A stretch of 44,009 bases of DNA from CAZISM01 sp964541895 (GCA_964541895.1 CAZISM010000037.1:1-44009); one strand, 5' to 3'; shown: positions 16,438 through 25,437, counted from the stretch's first letter. Translations and numbers: made by a program. The notes: generated from the letters alone by a model not told the origin.

Positions 16438-17393
16438 GCTCCGGCGACAGCGGGGCGACGCTGGTGGTGGCATTGGGAGGGAATGCCATCACGCGTGATT
16501 ATGAAGAGGGCAATATCTATCAGCAATTCGCCAACACCCGGCGGGCCCTGGTGGGCATCATGGAACTGATCCGGCAAGGCTACCGGCTGGCGATCACCCA
16601 TGGCAACGGTCCGCAGGTGGGTCAGGAACTGATTCGCGTCGAAGAGGCGGAACATCTGGTGCCGTCGGTGCCGCTGGGTGTTATCGTGGCCGACCTGGAA
16701 GGCGGCATGGGCTACATGATCGAACAATCCCTGCAGAACAGCTTGCACCTGGCCGGCCTGGAGCGGGAGGTGGTCACCGTTCTCTCGCAGGTGATTGTCG
16801 ATCGGAATGATCCCAGCATCCTTAATCCGACCAAGTTTGTCGGCCCTTTCTACAATCGTGAGATGGCGGAGCAGCTTCGCCGGCAGCGCGGGTATCAGCT
16901 GCGGGAAGATGCCAATCGTGGTTTTCGGCGGGTTGTGCCGTCGCCGTATCCCCGGGCGATCGTCGAAGCGAACGTCATCCGGCGGCTGATCGACGACGGC
17001 GTCATCGTGATCACCGCCGGCGGCGGCGGAATTCCGGTGTATTATGAGCCGGATGGCCGTCTGGAAGGAGTTGACGCGGTTATCGACAAGGACCTCGCTT
17101 CTGCCATTCTTGCACTGGACATTGGTGCAGAAGAGTTGTATATTCTTACCGCTGTGGATCAGGTCGCCCTCGATTTTGCCACGCCTGAGCAACGATTTCT
17201 TTCAACCCTCACCCTGGAACAGGCGCGGAGGTATCTGGGCGAAGGGCAGTTTCCAGCCGGATCCATGGGCCCGAAAATAGAAGCGGCGATTCTGTTTCTG
17301 GAGCGGGGTGGGCAGCGCGTGATCATCTGTTCGGTGGAAAATATGGTACACGCCATACAAGGCCGGACCGGTACGCAGATCGTCGCCGGATAA
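16434..17393 (+). CDS. arcC: Carbamate kinase
   Basis: A 319-residue amino-acid-kinase-fold enzyme interconverting carbamoyl phosphate plus ADP with carbamate plus ATP. Motifs include VVALGGNAITRD at the N-terminus and THGNGPQVGQ. VVPSPYP precedes the nucleotide region, VITAGGGGIPV follows, and GVDAVIDKDLASA and FPAGSMGPKIEAA are the family's C-terminal signatures. It overlaps the cDPG-synthetase-like gene. No arginine deiminase or carbamoyltransferase lies in the window, so the classical arginine deiminase route is not supported here, and the partner GTPase may define a different use. The ferredoxin subunit gene follows after 18 bases, so the transcript may continue into kor. Confidence 0.93.
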   Translation: MSSGDSGATLVVALGGNAITRDYEEGNIYQQFANTRRALVGIMELIRQGYRLAITHGNGPQVGQELIRVEEAEHLVPSVPLGVIVADLEGGMGYMIEQSLQNSLHLAGLEREVVTVLSQVIVDRNDPSILNPTKFVGPFYNREMAEQLRRQRGYQLREDANRGFRRVVPSPYPRAIVEANVIRRLIDDGVIVITAGGGGIPVYYEPDGRLEGVDAVIDKDLASAILALDIGAEELYILTAVDQVALDFATPEQRFLSTLTLEQARRYLGEGQFPAGSMGPKIEAAILFLERGGQRVIICSVENMVHAIQGRTGTQIVAG

Positions 17394-17411
17394 TTCAACC
17401 TGGGAGTGCAT

Positions 17412-17633
17412 ATGTCACAAGAGCCTGTGACAAAGAGAAAGCGGGGAGAGGTGGTCGTCCATGACGCGTGGTGTAAAGGATGCGCCATCTGCGTGGAATT
17501 TTGCCCGGAACATGTTCTGGTCATGGAGCGCGGAAAGGCCAAGGTGGCGTTTCCGGAACTGTGCACGGCCTGCAACATGTGCGAACTGCGCTGTCCGGAT
17601 TTTTGCATCACGGTAACACCGTTACCCGAATAG
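17412..17633 (+). CDS. korD: 2-oxoacid:ferredoxin oxidoreductase, ferredoxin-like delta subunit
   Basis: A 73-residue electron-transfer subunit with two 4Fe-4S motifs, CKGCAICVEFCP and CTACNMCELRCP, as in the delta subunit of 2-oxoglutarate or other 2-oxoacid:ferredoxin oxidoreductases. The ATG at 17412 is preferred over a GTG at 17406 because GGGAG ends 5 bases before it. It heads a D-A-B-C order of subunit genes. It would pass electrons from the TPP enzyme to soluble ferredoxin. Confidence 0.88.
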   Translation: MSQEPVTKRKRGEVVVHDAWCKGCAICVEFCPEHVLVMERGKAKVAFPELCTACNMCELRCPDFCITVTPLPE

Positions 17634-17685
17634 ACCCCGGCCCCGGAAAATCGGAGCAGTGAGGATATGAATAAAGGAATCGGAA

Positions 17686-18831
17686 ATGAGCCAATCCTCT
17701 GAGCAACGCGTTCGTGTCATCACCGGCAATGAAGCCTGTGCCGAAGGCGCCCTCGCAGCCGGCATGCGTTTTTACGCCGGCTATCCCATTACGCCCTCTT
17801 CCGAAATCGCCGAAGTGCTGGCGGAAAAACTGCCGCGTCAGGGCGGCGTGTTTATCCAGATGGAAGATGAAATTGCGTCCATAGGTGCCATCATCGGCGG
17901 CTCTCTGGCCGGGAGCAAGTCCATGACCGCCACCAGCGGACCGGGCTTTTCGCTGATGCAGGAAAATCTGGGCTATGCCGCTATGGCGGAAGTCCCCTGC
18001 GTGATCGTCAATGTCATGCGCGGCGGCCCCAGCACCGGCCTGCCAACCTTGCCGGCCCAGGGTGACGTCATGCAGGCCCGCTGGGGAACCCACGGCGACC
18101 ATCCCATCATAGTGCTGGCTCCGTTCAGCGTAGCGGAAACCTTTGACCTGACGGTGAGAGCGTTCAATCTGGCGGAAAAATATCGAACTCCGGTCATTCT
18201 GCTGCTGGACGAGATCCTGGGCCATGTTAATGAAAAAGTCGCTCTGCCCGATGAGAAGGAGCTGCACATCGTCAACCGCGTTATCCCCAGCGAAGCGCCG
18301 GCCGACTATTTGCCTTTTCGTCATACCGAATCCGGCGTACCGCCGATGGTCAGCTTTGGCCAGGGGTATCGCTACCACGTCACCGGCCTCGCCCATGATG
18401 AAACCGGATTTCCAACCAACAAATCCACAGAAATTGAAAAGCTGCTCAACCGTCTGCATCGCAAGATCGATCAGGCCCGAGATGATATTATCCAGGTGGA
18501 AAATTCCGATCTGGAAGACGCCACCGTAGGCCTCATCGCCTATGGATCCTCAGCCCGCTCGTCCCGCCATGCCGTGCGCATGGCCAGGGAGGCTGGTAAA
18601 AAAGTGGGTTTGTTGCGGTTGCAGACGTTGTGGCCCTTTGCCGACAAGGAAATTCAACACTGGACCGGCCAGGTGAAGCAGTGGATCGTGCCGGAGATGA
18701 ATATGGGTCAACTGGCGCATGAGGTGGAATGGGCGGTATTCGGCAAAGCACCGGTGCACCGGATCAATGTGTATAACGGCGAACCGATCAGCCCGCTGAC
18801 CATTCTGGAAAAAATCAACCAGGTCTATTAA
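17686..18831 (+). CDS. korA: 2-oxoacid:ferredoxin oxidoreductase, alpha subunit
   Basis: A 381-residue subunit with the pyrimidine-binding domain of ferredoxin-dependent 2-oxoacid oxidoreductases. It has GNEACAEGALAAGMRFYAGYPITPSSEI, MEDEIASIGAIIGGS and TSGPGFSLMQENLGYAAMAE. NVMRGGPSTGLPT and the C-terminal VGLIAYGSS domain are also present. The length and lack of a fused gamma domain indicate a four-subunit enzyme. The reaction is oxidative decarboxylation of a 2-oxoacid, probably 2-oxoglutarate, to an acyl-CoA with reduced ferredoxin; branched-chain 2-oxoacids cannot be excluded. Confidence 0.93.
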   Translation: MSQSSEQRVRVITGNEACAEGALAAGMRFYAGYPITPSSEIAEVLAEKLPRQGGVFIQMEDEIASIGAIIGGSLAGSKSMTATSGPGFSLMQENLGYAAMAEVPCVIVNVMRGGPSTGLPTLPAQGDVMQARWGTHGDHPIIVLAPFSVAETFDLTVRAFNLAEKYRTPVILLLDEILGHVNEKVALPDEKELHIVNRVIPSEAPADYLPFRHTESGVPPMVSFGQGYRYHVTGLAHDETGFPTNKSTEIEKLLNRLHRKIDQARDDIIQVENSDLEDATVGLIAYGSSARSSRHAVRMAREAGKKVGLLRLQTLWPFADKEIQHWTGQVKQWIVPEMNMGQLAHEVEWAVFGKAPVHRINVYNGEPISPLTILEKINQVY

Positions 18832-18845
18832 CGAGAGCACAGCCT

Positions 18846-19661
18846 ATGTTCAATTACGATCAATATCTTCGACTGGACAAATTCCCGCTGATATGGTGTT
18901 CGGGATGCGGTGACGGCATCGTACTCAAATCCCTGTTGCGGGCGATTCACAAGCAGGGGTGGCAAAAAGATGATGTGTGCATGGTGTCCGGTATCGGTTG
19001 CTCGAGCCGGTTGCCGGGCTATGTCGATTTCAATACCCTGCACACCACCCACGGCCGGGCCTTGACCTTTGCCACCGGGATAAAGATGGCCAGTCCCAGA
19101 CTGAACGTCATCGTCATCACCGGTGACGGCGACGCCACCTCCATCGGCGGCAATCACTATATTCATGCGGCCCGGCGCAACATCGATCTGACCGTCATCC
19201 TATTTAACAACCATATCTACGGTATGACCGGCGGACAGGTATCGCCCACCACGCCCAAAGGCAAAAAGGCCAGTACAGCACCGTTCGGCAGCTTTGAGAA
19301 CGCCTTTAATATCAGCGGGCTCGCGCAGGCGGCCGGCGCCACGTTTGTGGCGCGCTCCGGCGTCTATAATGCGGTGCAACTGGAAAATTATATAGGCAAG
19401 GCGTTGCAGAAAAAAGGCTTTTCATTGGTAGAGGTGATGTCGCCTTGTCCCACAGCCTATGGCCGGCGCAACCGCGAAGGCACGCCGGTGGACATGATCA
19501 TGTGGCAAAAAGAAAACAGTATCCCCGTTTCCAAAGCCGAAAAGATGACGGCTGAAGAACTGGAAGGCAAGCTGATCACCGGCATCCTGGTGGATACGGA
19601 AAGGCCGGAATGTCGGGCAGAATACCAGAAATTGATTGAAAAATATTCAGCGAACCAATAA
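18846..19661 (+). CDS. korB: 2-oxoacid:ferredoxin oxidoreductase, beta (TPP) subunit
   Basis: A 271-residue thiamine-pyrophosphate-binding subunit. It has WCSGCGDGIVLKSLLRA, GIGCSSRLPGYVDFNTLHTTHGRA and the TPP-binding GDGDATSIGGNHYIHAARRNID. NNHIYGMTGGQVSPTTP and SPCPTAYGRRNR follow. These place it with KorB/PorB-type beta subunits. It follows korA by 14 bases and precedes korC by 30 bases, with GGGAGAGC before the next start. Confidence 0.94.
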   Translation: MFNYDQYLRLDKFPLIWCSGCGDGIVLKSLLRAIHKQGWQKDDVCMVSGIGCSSRLPGYVDFNTLHTTHGRALTFATGIKMASPRLNVIVITGDGDATSIGGNHYIHAARRNIDLTVILFNNHIYGMTGGQVSPTTPKGKKASTAPFGSFENAFNISGLAQAAGATFVARSGVYNAVQLENYIGKALQKKGFSLVEVMSPCPTAYGRRNREGTPVDMIMWQKENSIPVSKAEKMTAEELEGKLITGILVDTERPECRAEYQKLIEKYSANQ

Positions 19662-19691
19662 CGGAACACTAACAGGGAGAGCAGTCAGCAT

Positions 19692-20243
19692 ATGAGCTTT
19701 CGTTATGAAGTACGGCTTAGCGGCGAAGGCGGCCAGGGTCTGGTTCTGGCAGGAAAGATTTTGGCAGAAGCGGCCGCCATTTACGATAACCTTAATGCCA
19801 CCCAGAGCCAGTCCTATGGTCCTGAAGCACGGGGTGGCGCCAGCCGGTCCGAAGTCATACTGTCTGATGAAGATATCGATTATCCGAAAGCGGTGCATAT
19901 AGACCTCCTGCTCGCCTTGACCCAGGAGTCATGTGACCGTTATTACAAGGATTTGAAGGAGAACGGCATATTGCTGGTCGACCAGGATGCCGTCCTGACC
20001 GTGCCGAGCGGTCCATATCGGGTGTTCAAGGTACCGATCATTCAGATTGCCCGTGACAGGGTGGGGCGGGCCCTGGTGGCTAATATTGTCGCGCTGGGCA
20101 TGATCGCCGGCATCGCCAATATCGTCTCCGAGAAGGCTGTTCGTGCTGCCATCGAGGCTCGGGTGCCGAAAGGAACGGAAGAGCTGAATTTAAAGGCGTT
20201 TGAGACCGGTCTGGAGCAGGCCAAAATGATGATGAGTAGTTAA
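19692..20243 (+). CDS. korC: 2-oxoacid:ferredoxin oxidoreductase, gamma subunit
   Basis: A 183-residue catalytic-domain subunit with the gamma-family opening VRLSGEGGQGLVLAGKILAEAA, then QSYGPEARGGASRSEVILSDEDIDYP. It completes a D-A-B-C set on one strand, likely one operon. About 100 bases separate it from ndk; that interval contains a short GCCGG/CCGGC palindrome near 20245 but no convincing terminator. Confidence 0.93.
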   Translation: MSFRYEVRLSGEGGQGLVLAGKILAEAAAIYDNLNATQSQSYGPEARGGASRSEVILSDEDIDYPKAVHIDLLLALTQESCDRYYKDLKENGILLVDQDAVLTVPSGPYRVFKVPIIQIARDRVGRALVANIVALGMIAGIANIVSEKAVRAAIEARVPKGTEELNLKAFETGLEQAKMMMSS

Positions 20244-20348
20244 GCCGGTGCCGGCCGATCATCTGTTTTTAATTTATTGATCTGATTAATCCAGGCTGGT
20301 TCATGCCTGTCCAGTCGGGATTTTTAATTTATTATTGGAGAGGAAGGG

Positions 20349-20774
20349 ATGGAAAGCACCTGCGCGATACTCAAGCCGGACAGTGTTCAGAAAAAAGCCA
20401 TAGGTCGAATAATCGCCCGGATCGAAGATGCGGGTTTCAGGATTGCGGCGCTTAAAATGGTGCGCCTGGACAGGGTGACGGCCGGTAAGTTTTATGAAAT
20501 ACATAAGGATAGGTCGTTTTTCGCCGAGCTGATAGATTTTATGACAGAAGGCCCGGTTGTGGTGGCCATACTGGAAAAAGAGGAAGCGGTGGCGGCCTGG
20601 CGTGCGCTCATGGGAGCTACGGATCCCAAAAAAGCGGATGCAGGCACGATCCGGCGCGATTTTGCCGACGATGTGTCCAGAAACATGGTGCACGGCTCGG
20701 ATTCTTTGGAAAACGCGACGCGCGAGATCCGCTTTTTCTTCAGCGAAAGCGAGTATTTTGCCGTGAACCAATGA
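20349..20774 (+). CDS. ndk: Nucleoside diphosphate kinase
   Basis: A 141-residue kinase transferring gamma-phosphate between nucleoside tri- and diphosphates. It has the opening CAILKPDSVQ, GRIIARIEDAGF, FYEIHKDRSFF and GPVVVAILEKE. The active-site histidine motif NMVHGSDS contains the phosphorylated His. The ATG follows GGAGAGGAAGGG. Length is normal for the family. Confidence 0.96.
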   Translation: MESTCAILKPDSVQKKAIGRIIARIEDAGFRIAALKMVRLDRVTAGKFYEIHKDRSFFAELIDFMTEGPVVVAILEKEEAVAAWRALMGATDPKKADAGTIRRDFADDVSRNMVHGSDSLENATREIRFFFSESEYFAVNQ

Positions 20775-20802
20775 ATAGAATTCAATTTGGCCAATTTTTG
20801 AC

Positions 20803-20831
20803 TTGACTATTGTCCCATAAATTGCTAATTT
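20803..20831 (+). promoter_or_regulatory. Candidate promoter for the yceD-rpmF-plsX-fab operon
   Basis: TTGACT (20803-20808), a 17-base spacer and TAATTT (20826-20831) lie in an AT-rich patch. The predicted start near 20838 leaves about 17 bases before the ATG at 20855. A second overlapping TTGACT at 20798 offers an alternative -35. Confidence 0.45.
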
Positions 20832-20854
20832 TTAGTTTAATGGAGAAATGCTCC

Positions 20855-21352
20855 ATGTTCAAGCTTTTCATCGCCAACCTGAAAGAGGGGCTGGAGCGGC
20901 AGGAGATGACGATCCAGCCTGACGAGTTGGGTCTAGTCGAGGAAGAGTTCGCTCAACCGGTCCATCTGCGCCTGGACATCGAAAAGGTTGGGCCCAATAT
21001 ATTTGTACACACCTATCTGCAGACCAAATTGAGTCTGCTGTGTGACCGCTGCGCTGAACCGTTTTTCCAGGACCTGTCCGAAGAGTACCGTCTGCTGTTC
21101 ACTTCAGACCCGGACATGGTTAACGAGGAAGATGAAAGCACGTTTCGTATCAGTGAATCCACCGAAGAGGTGGAGCTCACTGATCCGTTGCGCGAGACGC
21201 TCTTGCTGGCTTTGCCGGTCAAGCACCTTTGCCGGGATGAGTGCAAGGGATTATGCGCGCAATGCGGGACCAACCTGAACCAGGAATCCTGCACGTGCGA
21301 AAAGCAGCAGACCGATCCAAGGTGGGATAAATTAAAACAACTGTTGAAATAG
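20855..21352 (+). CDS. yceD: YceD/DUF177 family protein
   Basis: A 165-residue protein of the YceD (DUF177) family, linked in many bacteria to 23S rRNA accumulation and nearly always encoded upstream of rpmF. It contains the conserved LLCDRCAEPFF and the C-terminal DECKGLCAQCGTNLNQESCTC, giving paired cysteines that probably bind zinc. The ATG at 20855 is chosen because GGAGAA lies about 8 bases upstream and the product begins MFKLFIANLKEGL, as in relatives. It is 13 bases upstream of rpmF. Confidence 0.88.
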   Translation: MFKLFIANLKEGLERQEMTIQPDELGLVEEEFAQPVHLRLDIEKVGPNIFVHTYLQTKLSLLCDRCAEPFFQDLSEEYRLLFTSDPDMVNEEDESTFRISESTEEVELTDPLRETLLLALPVKHLCRDECKGLCAQCGTNLNQESCTCEKQQTDPRWDKLKQLLK

Positions 21353-21365
21353 TCAGAGGAACGCC

Positions 21366-21548
21366 ATGCCACTACCAAAGAGACGCCATTCCCGAACCCG
21401 TCGCGATAAACGCCGCGCCAACTGGAAAGCAGCAACCCCGACTGTGGTCGAATGCTCCAATTGCCATCAGCCAAAACTGCCCCATCGTGCGTGTCCAAAC
21501 TGCGGGTATTACAAAAACCGATCGGTTTTTCTGCCTAAAGAATCTTGA
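21366..21548 (+). CDS. rpmF: 50S ribosomal protein L32
   Basis: A 60-residue basic ribosomal protein: MPLPKRRHSRTRRDKRRANW is the standard L32 opening. The zinc-ribbon form is present (CSNCHQPKLPHRACPNCGYY, two CxxC pairs). It sits between yceD and plsX as in many bacteria, tying ribosome and phospholipid synthesis. RBS AGAGGAACGCC precedes the ATG. Confidence 0.96.
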   Translation: MPLPKRRHSRTRRDKRRANWKAATPTVVECSNCHQPKLPHRACPNCGYYKNRSVFLPKES

Positions 21549-21630
21549 TAATCAGCATCCCACCATTGATTTCAAATCGTTTCATGCTGTCTGACATTAT
21601 TTCTCGGGTGCATACTAACCGGAGAGCAAC

Positions 21631-22668
21631 TTGATTAAAATTGCTTTAGATGCCATGGGGGGAGATAATGCCCCGCACGATGTGGTTCATGGTGGGATCG
21701 AAGCCGCCCGATTAGCCAAAGGTCGTTTTGAAGTCGTTCTGGTTGGACAGGAGCATGTGATCCGCAAAGAGTTGGCCCGGCATTTCCGGGCCAACGAACT
21801 GCCGATCACGATCGTGCATGCGCCGGAGCAAATCCTGATGGACGAATCGCCTGCGATTGCGGTCAAGCAGAAAAAAGAGTCTTCCATGGCGGTCGCCATG
21901 CGTATGCACCGTAAAGGAGAAGTGGCGGCCGTGGTGAGCGCCGGCAATACCGGCGCCCTCATGACCACGGCCCTGTTCACTCTCAAGCGAATGGAATGCA
22001 TTCGCCGGCCGGCCCTGGGTTCGATTTTTCCGTCAGAGACCGGTCGCACGCTGGTGCTGGACGTCGGCGCCAATGTCGATTGCCGGCCGGACGATCTGCT
22101 CAAGTTCGGCATTATGGGCAGCATCTTTTTTGCGCACCTGTTCAACGAGCCCAATCCTCGCGTCGGACTGATCAATATCGGTCATGAAGAGATGAAAGGC
22201 AACGAGGTCACGCAAAAAGCCTATGCGCTGCTTTCCAAATCGCCGATCAATTTCATCGGCAATGTGGAAGGCGGCGATGTGCTGCGCGGCATTTCCGATG
22301 TCGTGGTGTGCGACGGCTTTATCGGCAACGTGGTTTTAAAGTTCGGCGAAAGCCTGCTCAATATTTTTAAAACCAATATGCGCAAGCTGGTGCGCAAGTA
22401 CATCTTTTCTCAAATCGGTGCCGTGCTGATGAAGCCGACGTTCGACGGCATCAAAAAGCTGTTCGATTATCAAGAGTACGGCGGCGCGCCGTTTCTCGGC
22501 GTTCAGGGCACGGTTTTGAAAGCGCATGGCAAGTCCACGCCCAAAGCCATAAAAAACGCGGTGCTGGCCGCTTACAAGGTCGCCTCCGAGAATGTAACAC
22601 AGATCATTCATGATGAAATCAAACGTCTGGCATGCGATGATTCGCTCCTGGGAGACGATATCCACTGA
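21631..22668 (+). CDS. plsX: Phosphate acyltransferase PlsX
   Basis: A 345-residue soluble enzyme converting acyl-ACP to acyl-phosphate, the first step of phospholipid assembly by the PlsX/PlsY route. It begins IKIALDAMGGDNAP. ISAGNTGAL-type segments (VVSAGNTGALMTTALFTL), LDVGANVDCRPDDLLKFG, NIGHEEMKGNE and VCDGFIGNVVLKFGES follow. The start is TTG, with CCGGAGAGC just upstream and no better in-frame ATG or GTG. It is the first of four consecutive TTG-started genes. Confidence 0.95.
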   Translation: MIKIALDAMGGDNAPHDVVHGGIEAARLAKGRFEVVLVGQEHVIRKELARHFRANELPITIVHAPEQILMDESPAIAVKQKKESSMAVAMRMHRKGEVAAVVSAGNTGALMTTALFTLKRMECIRRPALGSIFPSETGRTLVLDVGANVDCRPDDLLKFGIMGSIFFAHLFNEPNPRVGLINIGHEEMKGNEVTQKAYALLSKSPINFIGNVEGGDVLRGISDVVVCDGFIGNVVLKFGESLLNIFKTNMRKLVRKYIFSQIGAVLMKPTFDGIKKLFDYQEYGGAPFLGVQGTVLKAHGKSTPKAIKNAVLAAYKVASENVTQIIHDEIKRLACDDSLLGDDIH

Positions 22669-22718
22669 GCCTGAGGGGTCGGGCGAGCAGAGTCCGATGG
22701 CCGATTAAAGGAGTTCAT

Positions 22719-23708
22719 TTGGCAAGAAAGACTGGTTCCATGATAATCGGCACCGGTGTCGGGATACCGACCAAGGTGCTGACCAATCAGGATTTGGAAA
22801 AAATTGTCGACACCACGGATGAATGGATCCGTGAGCGCACCGGCATGGAATCCCGGCGCATCATCGAGGAGGGACGGTACACCTCCGACCTCTGCACCGA
22901 CGCGGCCTTGCTGGCGTTGCAGGATGCCAGGATGAAGCCTGAAGAGCTGGATATGATTATTGTCGCCACCGTCAGCGGCGATGTCGGCTTTCCGGCCACG
23001 GCCTGTTTTGTGCAAAAGAATATCGGCGCCTTTAACGCCTCCGCCTTTGATGTGGCCGCAGCCTGCTCCGGATTCATCTACGGATTGGCCACCGCAGACG
23101 CTTTCATTCGGTCCGGCATGGCGCGCAATGTGCTGGTGATCGGCGGCGAGACCCTCTCGCGCATCACGGACTATACGGATCGAACCACCTGCGTGCTCTT
23201 TGGCGATGGCGCCGGCGCAGCGGTGTTGACCGCCTCTGATGGTGATCGCGGCATTATGGCGACCTTGTTGGGCACCGACGGCCGTCATACAGATCTGCTG
23301 CACGTCTCCGGTTTGGGCACAAAAAATCTGCCCAGCGTGGAAAGCATACAAGCCCGTTTGCACTATATCAAGATGGAAGGTCGTGATGTGTTCAAGCATG
23401 CGGTGACGGCCATGGGCGCCGCATCGGTGAAAATTCTCGAATTGGCCGATATTGCCTCAGACCAGGTGGATCTGCTGATTCCACATCAGGCCAACTTGCG
23501 CATTATCGAAGCTACGGCCAAACGCATCTCCATTTCCATGGATCGTGTATTTATCAACCTGAGCAAGTATGGCAACACGTCGGCGGCTTCTATCCCGATC
23601 GCTCTGGACGAAGCCCGCAAAACAGGCCGGTTGGCTCCAGGCAAGACAGCGGTACTGGTGGCTTTTGGGGCCGGCTTGACCTGGGCCTCTGCGGCTGTAA
23701 AATTTTAA
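22719..23708 (+). CDS. fabH: 3-oxoacyl-ACP synthase III FabH
   Basis: A 329-residue condensing enzyme joining acetyl-CoA (or another short acyl-CoA) with malonyl-ACP. It has DEWIRERTGMESRRI and the active-site cysteine in AAACSGFIYGLATA. The active-site His is in LIPHQANLRIIEA and the Asn in YGNTSAASIPIAL, a complete triad. It begins with TTG, preceded by a clear AAAGGAG at 22707-22713. It is followed by about 50 bases to fabD. Confidence 0.96.
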   Translation: MARKTGSMIIGTGVGIPTKVLTNQDLEKIVDTTDEWIRERTGMESRRIIEEGRYTSDLCTDAALLALQDARMKPEELDMIIVATVSGDVGFPATACFVQKNIGAFNASAFDVAAACSGFIYGLATADAFIRSGMARNVLVIGGETLSRITDYTDRTTCVLFGDGAGAAVLTASDGDRGIMATLLGTDGRHTDLLHVSGLGTKNLPSVESIQARLHYIKMEGRDVFKHAVTAMGAASVKILELADIASDQVDLLIPHQANLRIIEATAKRISISMDRVFINLSKYGNTSAASIPIALDEARKTGRLAPGKTAVLVAFGAGLTWASAAVKF

Positions 23709-23756
23709 TCGGCGCTCTCCCGCAGGGGGGAATTCTACCAGCTAACGGATACGATA

Positions 23757-24674
23757 TTGAATCATAGAGCTTTTGTTTTTCCGGGCCAGGGATCGCAGGC
23801 CGTAGGCATGGGCCGGGATATATTTCAAGCCAGCGCCAAAGTCCATGCCTTGTACGAGCAGGCGAATACGTTGTTAGGCTTTGATCTGGCGGCGTTGAGC
23901 TTTGACGGTCCGGAAGAAGAACTGAAAGTAACGCGCAATACCCAGCCGGCGCTGTTTGTCCACAGCTATGCGTTGCATATGCTGCTGCAGGATAAAGGCC
24001 TCTCAGCGGCCGCGGTCGCCGGTCACAGCCTCGGCGAATTCAGCGCTCTGGCGGCTGCCGGCGCCTTCACCTTTGAACAGGGGTTGCGGCTGGTCAAGTT
24101 GCGTGGCGAACTGATGTATGGCGCCGGTCAGGAGCAACCGGGAACGATGGCCGCCATCCTCGGGCTCGAATTCGAGCAGATCGAGGCGATCTGCACACAG
24201 GCCAGCCAGGTCGCGCTGGTGGTTCCCGCCAATTTCAATTCGCCGGGCCAGGTGGTCCTGTCCGGCACGGCCGAAGGGGTAAAAAAGGCCATGGCCTTGG
24301 CCACGGCCGCCGGCGCCAGGCGGGCGTTGGAGTTGAACGTCAGCGGCGCATTTCATTCGCCGCTCATGAACGCCGCCCGCGCCACATTCTCTCAGGCGCT
24401 GGCAGAAGCAGAGATCATCGCCCCGGCCATACCGGTCTATTGCAACGTTACGGCGGCGCCGACCGTTGACCCGGCGGAGATTCGCCGACTGTTGGAGGAG
24501 CAGCTCGTCAGCCCGGTGCTCTGGTCCAGAACCATCGAACAGATGCTGCAAAACGGCATCAGCGAATTTATCGAAATCGGCAGCGGCAGCGTATTGAGCG
24601 GCCTTATTCGCAAGATCAACCGGCAGGCCAAAGTGGTGAATGTAGATTCCCTGGCCAGCCTGAGTGCGTTTTGA
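23757..24674 (+). CDS. fabD: Malonyl-CoA:ACP transacylase FabD
   Basis: A 305-residue transacylase loading malonyl groups on ACP. The family start AFVFPGQGSQAVGMG is intact, the nucleophile serine lies in GHSLGEFSAL, and GAFHSPLM carries the catalytic His. The start codon is TTG with only a weak ribosome site (ACGGAT), so it may be translated in part by coupling. Its stop overlaps a TTG that could also serve fabG, but the better fabG start lies downstream. Confidence 0.95.
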   Translation: MNHRAFVFPGQGSQAVGMGRDIFQASAKVHALYEQANTLLGFDLAALSFDGPEEELKVTRNTQPALFVHSYALHMLLQDKGLSAAAVAGHSLGEFSALAAAGAFTFEQGLRLVKLRGELMYGAGQEQPGTMAAILGLEFEQIEAICTQASQVALVVPANFNSPGQVVLSGTAEGVKKAMALATAAGARRALELNVSGAFHSPLMNAARATFSQALAEAEIIAPAIPVYCNVTAAPTVDPAEIRRLLEEQLVSPVLWSRTIEQMLQNGISEFIEIGSGSVLSGLIRKINRQAKVVNVDSLASLSAF

Positions 24675-24691
24675 AAAGTGCAGGAGTGAAT

Positions 24692-25435
24692 TTGATATCG
24701 TTACAGAACAAAGTCGCCGTGGTCACTGGTGGCGCCAGGGGCATCGGCAGAACCTGTTGTTTGATGTTGGCGGAAGCAGGGGCGCATGTTGCGGTTTCGG
24801 ATGTGGATCTGGCCGGCGCCGAACAGGTGGCTGAGGAAATACGCGGAATGGGGCGCGAGTCCATGGCCGTGAAAACCGACGTATCGAAATGGGCGGATGC
24901 CGAACAGCTGATGGAAACGGTGCTGGCGAAATTCAATCGCCTCGACATTCTGGTCAACAACGCCGGCATCACCCGCGATAATCTGCTGATGCGCATGGAT
25001 GAAAAAGAGTGGGACGCCGTCATCACCGTCAACCTCAAGGGCACGTTCAACTGCATCAAGGCCGCTACCCGGCCTATGATGAAGCAACGGTCCGGCAAGG
25101 TGATCAACATGGCTTCAGTCGTGGGGGTGATGGGTAATGCCGGCCAGGCCAATTATGCCGCATCCAAGGCGGGGGTGATCGGACTGACCAAGTCGGTTGC
25201 AAAAGAGCTGGGTTCGCGCAACATTCAGGTGAATGCTGTGGCTCCGGGTTATATCGAAACGGAGATGACCAAAGATCTGCCGCAATCCGCCAAGGAGGCG
25301 TTCCTGACCATCGTGCCGTTAAAGCGACCGGGACTGCCGGAAGACGTTGCTCGTATCGTAGTGTTCCTTGCCAGTCCGCTCAGCGACTATGTCACCGGCC
25401 AGGTGATTCACGTCGATGGCGGCATGGTGATGTAA
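24692..25435 (+). CDS. fabG: 3-oxoacyl-ACP reductase FabG
   Basis: A 247-residue short-chain dehydrogenase reducing 3-oxoacyl-ACP with NADPH. It has VAVVTGGARGIGR, LVNNAGITRDNLLMRM, the catalytic Ser in INMASVVG and Tyr/Lys in NYAASKAGV. APGYIETEMT and the C-terminal VTGQVIHVDGGMVM complete the FabG pattern. The TTG at 24692 is preferred over TTG 24671 because GCAGGAG lies 6 bases before it and the product then starts at the normal position. Confidence 0.95.
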   Translation: MISLQNKVAVVTGGARGIGRTCCLMLAEAGAHVAVSDVDLAGAEQVAEEIRGMGRESMAVKTDVSKWADAEQLMETVLAKFNRLDILVNNAGITRDNLLMRMDEKEWDAVITVNLKGTFNCIKAATRPMMKQRSGKVINMASVVGVMGNAGQANYAASKAGVIGLTKSVAKELGSRNIQVNAVAPGYIETEMTKDLPQSAKEAFLTIVPLKRPGLPEDVARIVVFLASPLSDYVTGQVIHVDGGMVM

Positions 25436-25437
25436 GT

